From contig CALUDF010000217.1 of assembly GCA_943914745.1 (NCBI GenBank), positions 1-5,818 of the forward strand: a DNA stretch of 5,818 nucleotides, in the 5' to 3' direction. The DNA is from an uncultured Bacteriovorax sp. (lineage in GTDB: Bacteria; Bdellovibrionota; Bacteriovoracia; Bacteriovoracales; Bacteriovoracaceae). The notes beneath the pieces were generated by a model. That model searched no databases, had not been told where the DNA came from, and saw nothing but the letters and a program-made list of their open reading frames with translations. The translations under genes and the position numbers were made by a program. Position 1 is the stretch's first letter. Each line of letters begins with the position of its first letter. Positions 5,565 to 5,818 of this stretch are shown one piece after another.

Positions 5565-5818
5565 TAGTATCTTACCTGAACTCCTAGGAAAACAGAGGCT
5601 TGAGCTTTAAGTGGGCTGGCGATCTGGTTTTCTGTCCAAAGCTGTGGGTAAGCGGGTTGGTCGGTTGTTTTAATAGAGTGGGGAAGAAATAAACTTAAAT
5701 CCACTCCACCTATCAAATCAGTGTTGGGGAAAATTTCAGTGACTTGTAATGAAGTGCTGGTCATCGGTGAAAAAGAAAATCCTGAAAAAATTCTTTCTTC
5801 ACCAATAGAGGCGTTCTC
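5564..5818 (-). CDS. C-terminal end of a probable outer-membrane beta-barrel protein (runs off the right edge)
   Basis: Only the last 84 codons are present. The frame is open to the right edge, and the in-frame ATG at 5764 is internal: the codons before it continue with the same character (FSGFSFSP). The fragment is rich in Ser, Thr, Phe and Gly, with alternating polar and hydrophobic residues and turn sequences such as PNTD. The final strand ASVFLGVQVRY ends in Tyr, with hydrophobic residues at positions 3, 5, 7 and 9 from the end (V, V, L, V). That is the usual C-terminal signature recognised by the BAM assembly machinery. The family and function of the barrel cannot be told from this fragment. 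It lies upstream of the small-gene unit on the same strand, but the promoter at 5459-5488 suggests separate transcription. Confidence 0.75.
   Translation of the reverse strand, partial: ENASIGEERIFSGFSFSPMTSTSLQVTEIFPNTDLIGGVDLSLFLPHSIKTTDQPAYPQLWTENQIASPLKAQASVFLGVQVRY

Noticed and set aside
5564..5764. A complete 66-residue protein starting at the ATG at 5764
   Set aside because: The frame stays open to the window edge with the same beta-strand character and there is no ribosome site before this ATG, so it is an internal Met of a longer gene.

Overview
The window looks like chromosomal DNA from a moderately AT-rich Gram-negative bacterium. It holds two housekeeping genes (the primase dnaG and the tRNA methyltransferase trmB), a Sec-exported protein, an outer-membrane-type lipoprotein and the C-terminal end of a probable outer-membrane beta-barrel. 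The mix of small orphan envelope genes around trmB-dnaG makes a Bdellovibrio/Bacteriovorax-type organism my best guess. This is an impression from protein style, not a proven assignment.

Layout. Positions 1-2336 carry a minus-strand pair, trmB then dnaG, whose stop and start codons share one base (TAATG). dnaG runs off the left edge and lacks only its C-terminal end. Positions 2337-2468 are a divergent intergenic region. Positions 2469-3332 (plus) encode a secreted protein with a plausible Cys-His-Asp triad. It converges on a 522-residue minus-strand lipoprotein (3384-4952) whose C-terminal third resembles the permuted papain-fold YiiX/YebB (C92, NlpC/P60-like) hydrolases. A strong hairpin with a T-run lies between these two genes. 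Upstream of the lipoprotein are two small minus-strand genes (5003-5188 and 5195-5425) of unknown function. They have a well-formed promoter with A-tracts behind it and a perfect intrinsic-terminator hairpin after them. The right edge (5564-5818, minus) is the C-terminal end of a likely beta-barrel outer membrane protein.

How the genes work together. TrmB and DnaG are probably co-transcribed and translationally coupled, though they have no shared biochemical pathway. The two predicted envelope thiol hydrolases are neighbours but are transcribed towards each other, so any shared role is speculative. The terminator placed almost against the lipoprotein start codon suggests that lipoprotein expression depends on read-through, attenuation or a promoter overlapping the hairpin. 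No mobile element, CRISPR array, tRNA or rRNA was seen, and I found no convincing defence or conflict system. Most of the window is ordinary, and the less-explained material is the envelope genes and small genes at 2469-5425.
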